This document shows, one piece after another, positions 54,080 through 63,380 of a stretch of DNA of 64,000 bases (the first letter of the stretch is position 1; every line of letters begins with the position of its first letter). A program made the position numbers and the translations under genes. Source of the stretch: Alphaproteobacteria bacterium. GTDB taxonomy: Bacteria; Pseudomonadota; Alphaproteobacteria; MPNO01; UBA2964. The notes beneath the pieces are model-generated. The model searched no databases, was not told the origin of the DNA, and worked only from the letters and a program-made list of their open reading frames with translations. The stretch lies in contig WLWZ01000007.1 in assembly GCA_012103315.1 (NCBI GenBank), positions 124,001 through 188,000 of the forward strand, in the 5' to 3' direction.

Positions 54080-55027
54080 TTACTCATGATCATCTCTTTG
54101 GACCGATCTAAATCCTCGACGGTCCGAAATAAGATAAAGCGGGCGTCTTTTAGACTCCGCATATGTCCGCCCTACATATTCACCGATGATGCCAAGGCAA
54201 ATCAGCTGTACGCCGCCAATAAAAAGTACGCTGGTGATTAATGCGGTCCAACCGGTAACAGGTTCACCAAAAATCCTCGCCACGAGAGCGTAGACTATAA
54301 CCATCAATGCAACGGCAGATGTCAAAAACCCTAGAAGAGAGGCCAACCGTAAAGGACGTAGTGAAAATGAAAGAATCCCGTCTGCGGCAAACGCCATCAT
54401 TTTCAACAGCGGGTATTTCGATTCTCCGGCAAAACGTGCCTCGCGGGAATATGGGAGCGCAACTTGACGAAACCCCGCCCAAGCGACCATACCCCGCGTA
54501 AAACGATCACGCTCTGGCATATCTAAAAGAGCTTGAACGACTTTCGTGTCCATCAAACGAAAGTCGCCGGTGTCACGCGGAATCTCGATGTCAGAAAGGC
54601 AGTTCAAAAATCGATAAAACACCGAAGCCGATGCCCTTTTGAACCATGTTTCGCCATCGCGAGACACACGCTGCCCAAAGACGACTTCGAAACCTTCTTT
54701 CCACTTTTTAATCATGTCAGGAATAAGTTCGGGTGGATCCTGGCAATCAGCGTCCAATAGAATAACTGCGTCACCCATGGCGTTTTCAAGCCCGGCAATT
54801 ATAGCAAGTTGATGGCCGAAATTTCGTGACAAACGTATACCCCGAACGTGGTCATCCCTCTCTTGAAAACCACATATCCATTCCCAGGTACGATCCGCGC
54901 TTCCATCATCAATAAACAAAATTTCGTAGTCGATTTCGGATAATCCACCCAAAACATTTTGTAATCTGGCATATGTTTGTTTTAGAACCGCCTCTTCGTT
55001 ATAACCGGGCACAACCACCGAAATCAT
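54080..55027 (-). CDS. Glycosyltransferase family 2 (dolichyl/undecaprenyl-phosphate sugar transferase-like)
   Basis: With the ATG at 55027 (MISVVVPGYNEEAVL), preceded by AAGGAAG about 10 bases upstream, it is 315 residues. The GT2 core has FIDDGSADRTW, LSRNFGHQLAI and LLDADCQDPPELI (the metal-binding acidic motif), then RDTGDFRLMDTKVVQ. Two C-terminal helices (LASLLGFLTSAVALMVIVYA and GWTALITSVLFIGGVQLICL) anchor it, as in GtrB/ArnC-type enzymes that load a sugar on polyprenyl phosphate. The open frame extends 53 codons further upstream to 55186 and overlaps the SDR; that part does not look like protein. Confidence 0.85.
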   Translation of the reverse strand: MISVVVPGYNEEAVLKQTYARLQNVLGGLSEIDYEILFIDDGSADRTWEWICGFQERDDHVRGIRLSRNFGHQLAIIAGLENAMGDAVILLDADCQDPPELIPDMIKKWKEGFEVVFGQRVSRDGETWFKRASASVFYRFLNCLSDIEIPRDTGDFRLMDTKVVQALLDMPERDRFTRGMVAWAGFRQVALPYSREARFAGESKYPLLKMMAFAADGILSFSLRPLRLASLLGFLTSAVALMVIVYALVARIFGEPVTGWTALITSVLFIGGVQLICLGIIGEYVGRTYAESKRRPLYLISDRRGFRSVQRDDHE

Positions 55028-55163
55028 AACCTGACTTCCTTTTTGGGCGGCAACATCTCGCTCGGATCTAGATTTTGAATTTTGCATAGGCATCGCTACA
55101 GCACCGCTTTCGAATGATATCGGAAGGAGTAAACCACCATACTTATTACAAATTCGAAAACGA

Positions 55164-55979
55164 TCACCACACGCTCCTACCGCCATCCATGACCAGCACC
55201 TGCCCCGTCATGTATGAGGATGCATCGGAACAAAGAAAAATCACTGCATCATGATACTCGTCATGATACGCCATACGACGAAGAGGTATCCGGTCTTCTA
55301 ATCCATCAACTAGGCTTTCGTTTTGCCCGTTAAATACGCCGCCTGGCGCTAGCGCATTACATCGGACGTTTACGTGTCCCCAGTAAGTTGCAACATATTT
55401 TGTCAGCCCGATCAGCGCATGTTTGCCGACTGAATATGAAACCGGCTTAAACGACGTCACGTCTTCCATGTTCCGAGTTGGCGTATAAATTCGATGATCA
55501 GGCGCAATTACACCAAGGTCAGATGCGATATTAACGATACTACCACGCCCACGACCGGCCATCTTCGCGCCGAACACCTGGATCATTAATAGTGCTCCAG
55601 TAACACCCACCTCAAATTCTCTTGACCAATTTTCTATGGGATAAGTTTCCAGCGCTCCACTTATCATAGAGTAACCATCATCCATTGTTGGATTCACGGC
55701 TGCATTATTAATAAGACAATCTACATCGCCTAACGAAGTACTAATCTCATCCGCTAATTCTTCTAATGCTGCTCGGCTGCAAATATCGGCAACTCTCGTC
55801 TCTAGCTGGGAATTTGGCATTCTTTCAGCAAACTTCGATCGTGCCGCTGCAAGCGCTTCGACATCAATATCCACCAAAATTGGTATTCCGCCGGCGGTTG
55901 CTACAGCAACTCCATGCTCGAGCCCTAACAAACCGGCACCCCCGGTTATCAAAACTAGTTTTTGATCAAGTGATGCCAT
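55164..55979 (-). CDS. Short-chain dehydrogenase/reductase (SDR 1)
   Basis: A 271-residue SDR. The NAD(P) motif is TGGAGLLG (12-19), the active-site Ser153, Tyr182 and Lys186 are in NIASDLG and SYSVGKHALIG. NNAAVNP is the structural Asn motif. The tail ends CSDASSYMTGQVLVMDGG, the usual C-terminus. It is 5 bases after SDR 2 and overlaps the longer GT2 frame. Likely a ketoreductase or sugar-alcohol/nonulosonate precursor reductase. Confidence 0.9.
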   Translation of the reverse strand: MASLDQKLVLITGGAGLLGLEHGVAVATAGGIPILVDIDVEALAAARSKFAERMPNSQLETRVADICSRAALEELADEISTSLGDVDCLINNAAVNPTMDDGYSMISGALETYPIENWSREFEVGVTGALLMIQVFGAKMAGRGRGSIVNIASDLGVIAPDHRIYTPTRNMEDVTSFKPVSYSVGKHALIGLTKYVATYWGHVNVRCNALAPGGVFNGQNESLVDGLEDRIPLRRMAYHDEYHDAVIFLCSDASSYMTGQVLVMDGGRSVW

Positions 55980-55984
55980 ATCCG

Positions 55985-56737
55985 CTAGCGGCCCCTCGCC
56001 TGCCCGCCATCGACGACATGCGTCGAACCGGTAACAAATGAAGCTCGCGCAGATGCCAAGAATACGACCATTGCCGCAATCTCTTCCGGCGTGGCAAATC
56101 GGCCTAAAGGAACATCATGTTCGAGCATTTCGCGTACCTTCTCGGGGTTGTCACGAGAAAGGGTTTCCCAGACCGATCCTGGAAAGTTGGTATTTCCCGG
56201 TGCCACACCGAAAATCCGAATACCAATTTTCCCGAGCGGGAATGCCAAGTTCGCGACCATATTGTCCAACGCGCTTTTTGCAGCGGCATAGGCCACCGGA
56301 GCACCGATAGCCATTCGGCCAGCGATCGATGATATACAACCAATGGAACCGCCTTTACGAAGGAATGGAGAAAGCTCTTCAATTACGGAAGCTGCTGAAA
56401 ACAAATTCAGCTCGAACATACGGCGCCACTCTTCTCCGCTTTCATCACCTGGAGGCACTGAGCGCCCGCTACCAACATTACATATTAGGATATCGACCAC
56501 GCCGGAAAACTCATCGCGGACCGCCTTCGCAAGCCCATTTAGCCCAGCGGTGTCCGTCACGTCAGCAACAACAGACCTACAGCCCAATTCTTTTGCGGCG
56601 TCAGACAGTGCGTTCGCTGTCCGTGCGCATATCAAGCAATTCGCTCCTTCACGAACAAATGTATCTGCAATCGAATGGCCGATTCCGCGACTAGCGCCTG
56701 TCACGATCACATTCTTATTCTTTAAATCGAGGTCCAT
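55985..56737 (-). CDS. Short-chain dehydrogenase/reductase (SDR 2)
   Basis: A 250-residue SDR; the ATG at 56737 shares a base with the TAA of the preceding TIM-barrel gene (TAATG), so the M in MASGQLM from 56755 is too far upstream. TGASRGIG (13-20), the NVGSGRS segment, SSIAGRM and YAAAKSALDNM (Y and K of the catalytic triad) are clear. The C-terminal SFVTGSTHVVDGGQARGR is typical. It likely acts as an epimerising or reducing step on an acidic or amino sugar. Confidence 0.9.
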   Translation of the reverse strand: MDLDLKNKNVIVTGASRGIGHSIADTFVREGANCLICARTANALSDAAKELGCRSVVADVTDTAGLNGLAKAVRDEFSGVVDILICNVGSGRSVPPGDESGEEWRRMFELNLFSAASVIEELSPFLRKGGSIGCISSIAGRMAIGAPVAYAAAKSALDNMVANLAFPLGKIGIRIFGVAPGNTNFPGSVWETLSRDNPEKVREMLEHDVPLGRFATPEEIAAMVVFLASARASFVTGSTHVVDGGQARGR

Positions 56738-57555
56738 TAGCTGTCCCGAAGCCAATCACAAACCATATCACGATATTTAGTCAAAACACCCAAGTGATCG
56801 GTATCCTTCGCCCGTGCCGTTTGCAAAATATAATTACCTGCATAATCAGCATTCCGAAGCGATCCAAATACTTCCTCAAAGTCTGCATTACCGTCGCCAA
56901 GCGGTACTGTGGTGCCCCCAAGGGGCCGATCTTTTACATGAACATTTAAAATTCTTGAACCATACATTCCAATTTCTTCATTGGGGTCAAATCCATCCGA
57001 GGCACTATTGCCGATGTCATAATTTATACCGAAAGCCTGTGAAGGAAACTCGGCGATCAACTCTTTAAGTCTGCTGGGACCAAAGTCACTTTCAAACAAA
57101 ATTCGTGTGTCTGCAAAGGCATCACTAACGGGACCAACGAGTTGTGGCAAAGTCCTGATGAGATCCTCTTGCTCAGTTAATGTTTCTATCCGACCGTTAT
57201 CAACAAGCGGTACGACAAGATAATCGACGTTCGCTTGATTACACGCGTCGAGCACAAAACGAAATTCGTCGAGGAATGTAGCGCGTTCACGTCCGCTAAA
57301 TCTATGAAAAGGCGCCTGCATAAAACTATCTGACGTTACTGAACGTACCCCTACGCCAGTCGCTGAACATATTTCCCTAATAGCCCGCCGACCATTGCCG
57401 GTCATCAAAGGGTTTTCTGCGAGTCCCTCATGATCAAGGGTCCATTCAATAACAGGAAAATTATTGTCACTGGCCAGGGCGAATTCTTCGGGCCAATTAC
57501 CGGCAGGAAAAGCCTGAATCTTTCCTTCAATCGTCGGGCTCAGGCGCCCTTGCAT
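56737..57555 (-). CDS. TIM-barrel sugar phosphate isomerase/epimerase-like protein
   Basis: A 272-residue protein of the AP endonuclease 2/xylose isomerase-like TIM-barrel family: MQGRLSPTIEGKIQAFP, FPVIEWTLDHEGLAENPLM, ILFESDFGPSRLKELIAEF, GINYDIGNSAS and LNVHVKDRPLGG with the metal-binding acidic and His residues. Members of this type start a few residues before MQGRLSP (often IGFMQGRLSP), and the frame continues upstream as LSDIGF after a CTG, so the true start could be a non-ATG codon near 57576. Reaction unknown. Confidence 0.8.
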   Translation of the reverse strand: MQGRLSPTIEGKIQAFPAGNWPEEFALASDNNFPVIEWTLDHEGLAENPLMTGNGRRAIREICSATGVGVRSVTSDSFMQAPFHRFSGRERATFLDEFRFVLDACNQANVDYLVVPLVDNGRIETLTEQEDLIRTLPQLVGPVSDAFADTRILFESDFGPSRLKELIAEFPSQAFGINYDIGNSASDGFDPNEEIGMYGSRILNVHVKDRPLGGTTVPLGDGNADFEEVFGSLRNADYAGNYILQTARAKDTDHLGVLTKYRDMVCDWLRDS

Positions 57556-57594
57556 AAATCCAATATCAGACAGCTGTTTACGCCTTGAATAGGT

Positions 57595-58290
57595 TCATTT
57601 GATACCATACCCAAGTACCATTAGTTCGCATGCCCAGCGGAAAAATTTTATTCCCGTTATTTCCGTGATTCGTCGGGCCAATGGAACCCCGATGAAAATT
57701 CTTAGAAAAGGGCACACATACTTAAGACATGGAAATCTCCATTGCACCGGCAGTTGGTAAAAAAGCTCACTCCCTGAATTGCGAATGCTGCAAATGCGCA
57801 ACAAGTCAGACATCGTAAGGGTGTCATACGGTCGGCAGTGGGTGAAATCTTCATAAAAGATCTTAAATTGTGTCTGCCAGTCAGGCGTCAAAATAATCAA
57901 TTTACCCCCCGGTTTCAAAACCCTAAGGGATTCCTGCATCAGCGGAAGTGGGTCATAAACATGTTCTATAACTGATTTATGATAAACAACATCAAAACTC
58001 TCGTCGGCAAACGGAAACGTGTCTTTCGTCAAGTCGCAATGTTTGATGTCGAGAATTCTAGCTGTTTCGTCAGTTGAGAGATCTCGGTCGAGCCCGGAAA
58101 CTTTTAATCCAATCCTCTCAAATGCCGCCAAAAAATCACCCCGCCCACAGCCAATTTCTAGAAGCCTCTCTCCTGGTGACAATTCAAACCGCTCAGAAAG
58201 ATATTTTGCTAGTTGAGCCGGGTACTCTGTCTTTGGTGACCGTTGTTCATCATAGACGACAGAAACATAATCAGTTTTATCTTCATTCAA
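57595..58290 (-). CDS. Class I SAM-dependent methyltransferase
   Basis: A 231-residue methyltransferase. Motif I is LLEIGCGRGDFLAAFERIGL, followed by SGLDRD and the DVVYHKSVIEHVYDPLPLM motif with an acidic and aromatic pattern typical of class I; LKPGGKLIILTPDWQTQFK is motif III-like. The start is TTG at 58290, overlapping the VOC stop by 4 bases (TTGA). The C-terminal half has no recognised target domain. Likely methylates the sugar or its precursor. Confidence 0.85.
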   Translation of the reverse strand: MNEDKTDYVSVVYDEQRSPKTEYPAQLAKYLSERFELSPGERLLEIGCGRGDFLAAFERIGLKVSGLDRDLSTDETARILDIKHCDLTKDTFPFADESFDVVYHKSVIEHVYDPLPLMQESLRVLKPGGKLIILTPDWQTQFKIFYEDFTHCRPYDTLTMSDLLRICSIRNSGSELFYQLPVQWRFPCLKYVCPFLRIFIGVPLARRITEITGIKFFRWACELMVLGYGIK

Positions 58291-58724
58291 TTTAAAAGAA
58301 CCTCGACAAGTTCCAACAAATTTCCTTCTGGATCTCGACAGAATGTAACTTTCGCTGCACCGTCAGGCGAGAGCTGAGGCGGTGCCATGAATTTAACGCC
58401 ATCAGAAACTAGACTACCGTAGGTCTGATCCAAATTATCAACTGTAAATGCCACATGGGTAATCCCGGAATCATTTGGATACCTTTGTCCAGTATCAACG
58501 ACATCCGGGTTACTGAACTTAAGAAATTCTAACATCCCGCCCCCGGGAACACTAAGTTTCACGGTCATCACCGATACGTCATCTAAAGCTAGCATGTTAT
58601 CAAGGTAGTCTCCTCTCTCGTCCGATTGACGAGAGACGGAACATCCGAAGTGGCTCGTATAAAACTCAAGCATTCTATTTAGATTCTGAACAACGATACC
58701 GGTATGCCGCAATGCCGCCGTCAT
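58287..58724 (-). CDS. VOC superfamily (glyoxalase-fold) protein
   Basis: A 145-residue two-repeat VOC fold: TGIVVQNLNRMLEFYTSHFG, LSVPGGGMLEFLKF, DSGITHVAFTVDNLDQTYGS and FCRDPEGNLLELVEVLLN. The metal pattern (H at residue ~7 or the repeat H in THVAF, and E in NLLELVE) is visible, so it may be a metal-dependent lyase or epimerase like glyoxalase I, methylmalonyl-CoA epimerase or a dioxygenase. It starts directly after the aminotransferase stop, with no gap, and is coupled to the methyltransferase. Confidence 0.83.
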   Translation of the reverse strand: MTAALRHTGIVVQNLNRMLEFYTSHFGCSVSRQSDERGDYLDNMLALDDVSVMTVKLSVPGGGMLEFLKFSNPDVVDTGQRYPNDSGITHVAFTVDNLDQTYGSLVSDGVKFMAPPQLSPDGAAKVTFCRDPEGNLLELVEVLLN

Positions 58725-60104
58725 TTATATGTCTCCAACAACTTCCTGCACGGCCTCAGCAATCACCGAAACCCCCTCTTCCAAGGCATCGTCAGAAATC
58801 GTCAGGGGCGGCCCAAGCTTGATCGATTCCCGACCGGTGTGAACAACCAAAACACCTTTTTGCATACACCGTTCACTTATTTTGCTTGCAAGCTTGGAAT
58901 CTGGTTCACCAGTCTTAGGGTTTTCGGTGTGCATAGACGCAATCAAACCGTGGCCACAGATCCGAGAAATCCTACCGGGATATGCTCTCTTGATATCCTC
59001 CAACCCCGAGAATAACAAACGCCCTTTACGATCTGCCTCAGAAACAAGGTCCAATTCCTCAATTATTCTAATGGTTTCCATACCAGCCGCACAACAAAGA
59101 GGATTCGCGGAATGGGTGCTACTCATATCGCCAACATCAGGAATATCCAATACTTCAGCACGCCCTATTACACCGGACAACGGCACTCCACCTCCCATCC
59201 CTTTTCCACAACAGATCAGATCGGGAGTTACCGAGTAATGTTCAAAGCCGAACTTTTTGCCAGTCCGAGCGAAACCGGCCTGCATTTCGTCAAATGCCAA
59301 AAGAATTTCATTTTGAACACAAAATTCTTCGACCGCTTTTACGTAATCTTGCGGATAGAACACCGCCCCCCAACCCTGAAACGTTTCCAACAAAATTCCA
59401 GCGATGTCATCCTTGGGATCTATCTCCTGCTCCTCAAACTGCTCAATAGCTCGTTGAAACAACTCTGCGCCACCACCTTCATTTACCTCCCATGGGTAGG
59501 GGAAAGGTATGTGATGAACATCAAAACAGGTATCACCAGCCCAAGATTTTTGCTCAGAATTTCCTGTTGCCAGCTGTGCCCCAAGAGTTCGTCCGTGATA
59601 ATTACCATCGAAACATATAATGCCCTGGCGACGTTTGCCTGCGAGCTTTCCGTTCATTCGCATTAACTTAATCGCCGCTTCAACAGCTTCTGTCCCCGAC
59701 GAAAGCAAAAATGCTTTTTCGAAAGGTGATCCAACAAAATCAATCAATTTTTGCGTATACTCCGCCCGAATTTGTGTCGGGTAGGTATAGCTGTGCAGCA
59801 GCTGTGCATCCAAAGAAGCGTGAAGGACAGCTAATAATTCCGGATTCGAATGTCCGATGTTTGAAACGAAAATAGTAGAAGTAAAATCAATCCATTTGTT
59901 TCCAGCCGAGTCGAAAACACTATGGCCTTCTGCGCTATCCCACACGATGGGCAGCTGAGCATGCATCGATTTTGGTTCCATATGAGCCAAGCTCTCGATT
60001 AATTCCGACGTACCGGGCGCAGGAATAGCCGTCCCAATATCCCGATGTGCGGTTTTTACTAATGGAACTACTTTTGGTTCGACGCTGATTTGATATTCAC
60101 TCAT
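58725..60104 (-). CDS. Class III PLP aminotransferase in the NeuA/NeuB-like cluster
   Basis: A 459-residue enzyme; start ATG 60104 (MSEYQIS), overlapping the NeuA-like gene's stop by 8 bases. Class III blocks: DSAGNKWIDFTSTIFVSNIG, FLLSSGTEAVEAAIKLMRM, GNYHGRTLGAQLATGN, LLAFDEMQAGFARTGKKFGF and the PLP-lysine in CCGKGMGGGVPLSGVIG. Its nearest kin are 4-aminobutyrate/ornithine-type or aspartate-family aminotransferases. In standard sialic, legionaminic and pseudaminic pathways the amine is put on by DegT-type enzymes, so a class III enzyme here is unusual. VOC gene follows with no gap. Confidence 0.85.
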   Translation of the reverse strand: MSEYQISVEPKVVPLVKTAHRDIGTAIPAPGTSELIESLAHMEPKSMHAQLPIVWDSAEGHSVFDSAGNKWIDFTSTIFVSNIGHSNPELLAVLHASLDAQLLHSYTYPTQIRAEYTQKLIDFVGSPFEKAFLLSSGTEAVEAAIKLMRMNGKLAGKRRQGIICFDGNYHGRTLGAQLATGNSEQKSWAGDTCFDVHHIPFPYPWEVNEGGGAELFQRAIEQFEEQEIDPKDDIAGILLETFQGWGAVFYPQDYVKAVEEFCVQNEILLAFDEMQAGFARTGKKFGFEHYSVTPDLICCGKGMGGGVPLSGVIGRAEVLDIPDVGDMSSTHSANPLCCAAGMETIRIIEELDLVSEADRKGRLLFSGLEDIKRAYPGRISRICGHGLIASMHTENPKTGEPDSKLASKISERCMQKGVLVVHTGRESIKLGPPLTISDDALEEGVSVIAEAVQEVVGDI

Positions 60105-60837
60105 GAAAGTTCTCAAACAATCGGTCAACCAACTCGCTATTTTTCTTCAATTCGAATTCCAAGAATTCTAAATCCTCCGGCCGGTCGATTTCCGTAACCG
60201 GTGGTGTTAAAAAGCCTAAAACACGGTCACCATGGAGGCGTGCTTGTTCCGTGATCATTGAAACCTTCAGAACATCGACATACCCATTTGGACTGTATGT
60301 TTTTGGAAAGATTTGTCGAGGCGCGTTTGCAGCTTCTAAGTCCATGTCTAAGGTAAACGCAGTCGCAAGGAAACCATCCTTCATTTCCACTGTCTTATAA
60401 GCAGTCTCAGCCATTTCATGAACCGAACGCAGTGCCGTTGCATTTGGATATTGCATGAAAGAATCAATCGCAGAATCTATAATTGATGGATCTCTGACTG
60501 GAGTCGTAGGACGCAGGTGAACCAAAAATTGTGGTGATTCATTCTTTGATTCATTTAGCCAATCCAAAAAGTGCCTCATGACGTCAATGTCACCGGCACG
60601 ATCATTCGCAATTGATTCAGGTCGAAGAAACGGAGCTTCAGCGCCGTAAGACAGAGCGATCTCGGCGTAATCCGCAGAATCTGTCGACACGAATACTCGA
60701 TCAATTTTCATTGTCAATTTCGCTGCCGCGATGGAATAAGCGAGTAGTGGGTAACCACAGACTGCCCGAATGTTTTTATCAGGTACTCCCTTGGATCCCG
60801 CTCGTGCCGGAATAATGGCGTAGACAATTGGCGTCAC
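60097..60837 (-). CDS. Acylneuraminate cytidylyltransferase family protein (NeuA-like)
   Basis: A 246-residue CMP-sugar synthetase starting with GTG. The N-terminal CTP-binding AIIPARAGSKGVPDKNIRAV, LLAYSIAAAKLTMKIDRVFV and TDSADYAEIALSYGAEAPFL are the family signature, with FLVHLRPTTPVRDPSIIDSA later. It activates a nonulosonic acid or KDO-like sugar with CMP. Length lacks the extra SGNH domain of some NeuA. It follows the NeuB-like gene by 49 bases. Confidence 0.9.
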   Translation of the reverse strand: MTPIVYAIIPARAGSKGVPDKNIRAVCGYPLLAYSIAAAKLTMKIDRVFVSTDSADYAEIALSYGAEAPFLRPESIANDRAGDIDVMRHFLDWLNESKNESPQFLVHLRPTTPVRDPSIIDSAIDSFMQYPNATALRSVHEMAETAYKTVEMKDGFLATAFTLDMDLEAANAPRQIFPKTYSPNGYVDVLKVSMITEQARLHGDRVLGFLTPPVTEIDRPEDLEFLEFELKKNSELVDRLFENFHE

Positions 60838-60886
60838 AATTAAATGTCTCTTTCACATGGGCACCATAAAGGACGAATAGATGTGA

Positions 60887-61771
60887 TCAGCTCTTATTAG
60901 AACCCCAATATCTGAGCTTTTCCGCGACCTCTTCTTCTACTTGAGTAATTCGTTTGACGCCGTCTCCAATGCATCCCGGAATTTCCCTAATGTAACTGGC
61001 AACTAACTCAATCCCTCGTTTCTCGAGCGAAGCCGATTGGTCGCTACCATACATGGAGCGATCAAGGGTAATATGCCGTTCTACACATACAGCGCCCATC
61101 ATTGCCGCCATCACGGATGGGAACATTGTCACTTCATGCCCACTGTAACCCACAGGACAATCATAACGCTCACGCAATTCAGTAAGGCAAGCCAAATTCA
61201 AGGCCCCCTCGGGAGCCGGGTATTCTGAAACTGTATGCATCAGAACGAAAGGGCAATTCGCTTTTCGAAAAATATTAACCGCACGATCAATATCATCATA
61301 GGTACACATTCCAGTTGAAAGAAAAGTCATACGCTTTTCAGAAGCCACTGCTTCCAGTAACTCAACATGTGTTGCCATCGCAGAAGCAATTTTGTTGTAC
61401 TTCAGATCGTACTGACGAAGGAACTCCTGGCTCGGCACATCCCAAGCAGATGCAAACCAGATAATTCCCTTCTCTTTGCAATAGATATCAATTTCGTCAT
61501 ATTCATCTTTTCCGAATTCAAGGCCTTCCTTCTGCTCGCGCTGCGTCGTGCCCCAGGGGCTTTCACGAGGTGCGTCGAGTACACTCGCCGGATAAACAAT
61601 ATCAATCGTACGTTTTTGGAATTTAACAGCATCCCAACCGGCGTCTTTCGCCATATCAATCAGCTTTTTGGTGATTGCCATGTCACCATTATGATTAATT
61701 CCGATTTCAGCAATCAGAAAAACCTCTTTCGCAAGAGGCACGGGGGAATCTTGAAGTAGCTCCAGTCTCAT
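60887..61771 (-). CDS. N-acetylneuraminate synthase family protein (NeuB-like, SAF-less)
   Basis: A 294-residue TIM-barrel aldolase from ATG 61771. Residues include the PEP/metal motif FLIAEIGINHNGDM, DAVKFQKRTID, FLSTGMCTYDDIDRAV and CPVGYSGHEVTMFPSVMAAM, then ERHITLDRSMYGSDQSASLE. All catalytic blocks of the NeuB barrel are present, but the protein stops ~50 residues early and lacks the C-terminal SAF antifreeze-like domain that closes over the substrate in standard NeuB dimers. Either it acts without SAF or the domain is separate. It heads the NeuB-NeuA run. Confidence 0.87.
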   Translation of the reverse strand: MRLELLQDSPVPLAKEVFLIAEIGINHNGDMAITKKLIDMAKDAGWDAVKFQKRTIDIVYPASVLDAPRESPWGTTQREQKEGLEFGKDEYDEIDIYCKEKGIIWFASAWDVPSQEFLRQYDLKYNKIASAMATHVELLEAVASEKRMTFLSTGMCTYDDIDRAVNIFRKANCPFVLMHTVSEYPAPEGALNLACLTELRERYDCPVGYSGHEVTMFPSVMAAMMGAVCVERHITLDRSMYGSDQSASLEKRGIELVASYIREIPGCIGDGVKRITQVEEEVAEKLRYWGSNKS

Positions 61772-61847
61772 CAACCTAATTCCTGTTTTAGCTATTTTTC
61801 TATGACATGCGACAAAAGCTGACAGTCGGGAATTTAAGTATCAGCCT

Positions 61848-63341
61848 TTAAAGTATCGATGGGCATCCCGGACGAATACGGATTTCATAACTCCCTTGGT
61901 GCCAAACTATTATCGTATCTTCCTTTAAATCCCTTAATCTTTGATGAGGAATAAGATGTGGCACGTTTTCAACGACGACCGGAGAACATTGATCTCGTTT
62001 TTTGAGCTCTCCGTGCCCAATTAGCAATCCCTCCGTCGCAAATCCTGGACCGTTATAAAACCACGTCGGATTAATACCAATCCTCGGGCGTGTATTCGAA
62101 AAAAGATATACCCACCCATTAGTAAACGTTCCCCAGACGCCCTTCTGCCATACTTGTCCCTCAGAAACCTTTGCAATCGCCTCAACCAAATTCCTATCAG
62201 CCGGCCGTCTTAGCTGAAATAACAGATCCTGGGATTGTAGTTTCGCCACGTGATAGCCGGTTGACGAGACCATAACTAAACAAGGATACACAAAAACAGC
62301 AGCTAGAAGATATAAACCAGACCTTTTTAGCTTAGAAAGTTCTTCCCCATACAACAAAACAAATAAGAACACAGCGGGAAAAATAATATAAATATGGTAG
62401 TCTTTATCAGACGCTGTATAAATATACCCAAGAATAGACAGTAAAAATACTACCAAAACAAAATAAAAATTTAAATCTCGGTCAACTTTTGTAGAAAATT
62501 TTCTAATAGAGACAACAATGGCAATTAAAACTGGCGCGCCAGATATCATAAAATGCGAAAACCCATTTCTTCGTATCAAATACGCATTGTAGTTTAAATT
62601 ATATTCCTTATATATTTTGTTAAATACTATATTATTTTGGTAAAACTCTGATGGAGAAAACCCAAAAGACCATGAAAAAATAAAAAATATCGTTAAAAAG
62701 ACACCCCCCAATACAAGCAAAGAAGCCAAGATATTTTTTATTAAGTTACCTTCGCCAATTCTAATAAAACAAATCAAAGGAATAAAAATTAGCGAATCAA
62801 TACGCGTCAAAATCGCGATTGAAAAAAACACACAGGCAAAAACTGCTGATCGCGCGGATGGCGCCTGAATATTTTTTGATAATGCATATAAAAACAAGAG
62901 CAAGAACAATGTCTGAAATAAAGCAATACTGAGATTTGATCCCTGACCAAACAAAGTTGTTCCAGAAAACAACACAATAATTAAAATTACAGCATTGCTT
63001 TTCACTTCCCGTACAGCGATCAAGAACACGACATAGAGAAGAGAAAACGTCGTGACGGCGAGCACGAAAGGGGCCTGCGCAGCACCGCTACCTATGATTT
63101 TGTGGAAAAGAAGCAAAAATGTAATATACGCAGGGCCTTTAGCAAAAAAATTATCACGGTAAAGATGGAAATCCTCGGAAAGCAGCGAAGCGACAACATA
63201 ATACGCGCCATAGTCACTTCCCCACTCACGTACTAGTTGATAACCCCAACCGAATGCAATAAGTGCACAAATTGACGGTCCCCAGATCAAAGGAGATTTC
63301 AACTTCAGAAAATCAAAAAGTCGGGAACGCATCATTTCCAC
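61848..63341 (-). CDS. Membrane glycosyltransferase of the GT-C fold (GT39/ArnT-like)
   Basis: A 497-residue protein with about ten to twelve helices and a C-terminal soluble part (residues ~395-497). The first periplasmic loop reads EWGSDYGAYYVVASLLSEDF and then RDNFFAKGPAYITFLLLFHK, the acidic and KGP pattern of GT39-type dolichyl/undecaprenyl-phosphate sugar transferases. The first codon is GTG at 63341; ATG codons at 63335 and 63332 are also possible. The gene is visibly AT-rich compared with neighbours, suggesting a different origin. Likely moves a sugar from a lipid carrier to a surface acceptor. Confidence 0.72.
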   Translation of the reverse strand: MEMMRSRLFDFLKLKSPLIWGPSICALIAFGWGYQLVREWGSDYGAYYVVASLLSEDFHLYRDNFFAKGPAYITFLLLFHKIIGSGAAQAPFVLAVTTFSLLYVVFLIAVREVKSNAVILIIVLFSGTTLFGQGSNLSIALFQTLFLLLFLYALSKNIQAPSARSAVFACVFFSIAILTRIDSLIFIPLICFIRIGEGNLIKNILASLLVLGGVFLTIFFIFSWSFGFSPSEFYQNNIVFNKIYKEYNLNYNAYLIRRNGFSHFMISGAPVLIAIVVSIRKFSTKVDRDLNFYFVLVVFLLSILGYIYTASDKDYHIYIIFPAVFLFVLLYGEELSKLKRSGLYLLAAVFVYPCLVMVSSTGYHVAKLQSQDLLFQLRRPADRNLVEAIAKVSEGQVWQKGVWGTFTNGWVYLFSNTRPRIGINPTWFYNGPGFATEGLLIGHGELKKRDQCSPVVVENVPHLIPHQRLRDLKEDTIIVWHQGSYEIRIRPGCPSIL

Positions 63342-63380
63342 AACTACCTAAAAGCAAGAATTTTCAACAGCAGCAGGCAC

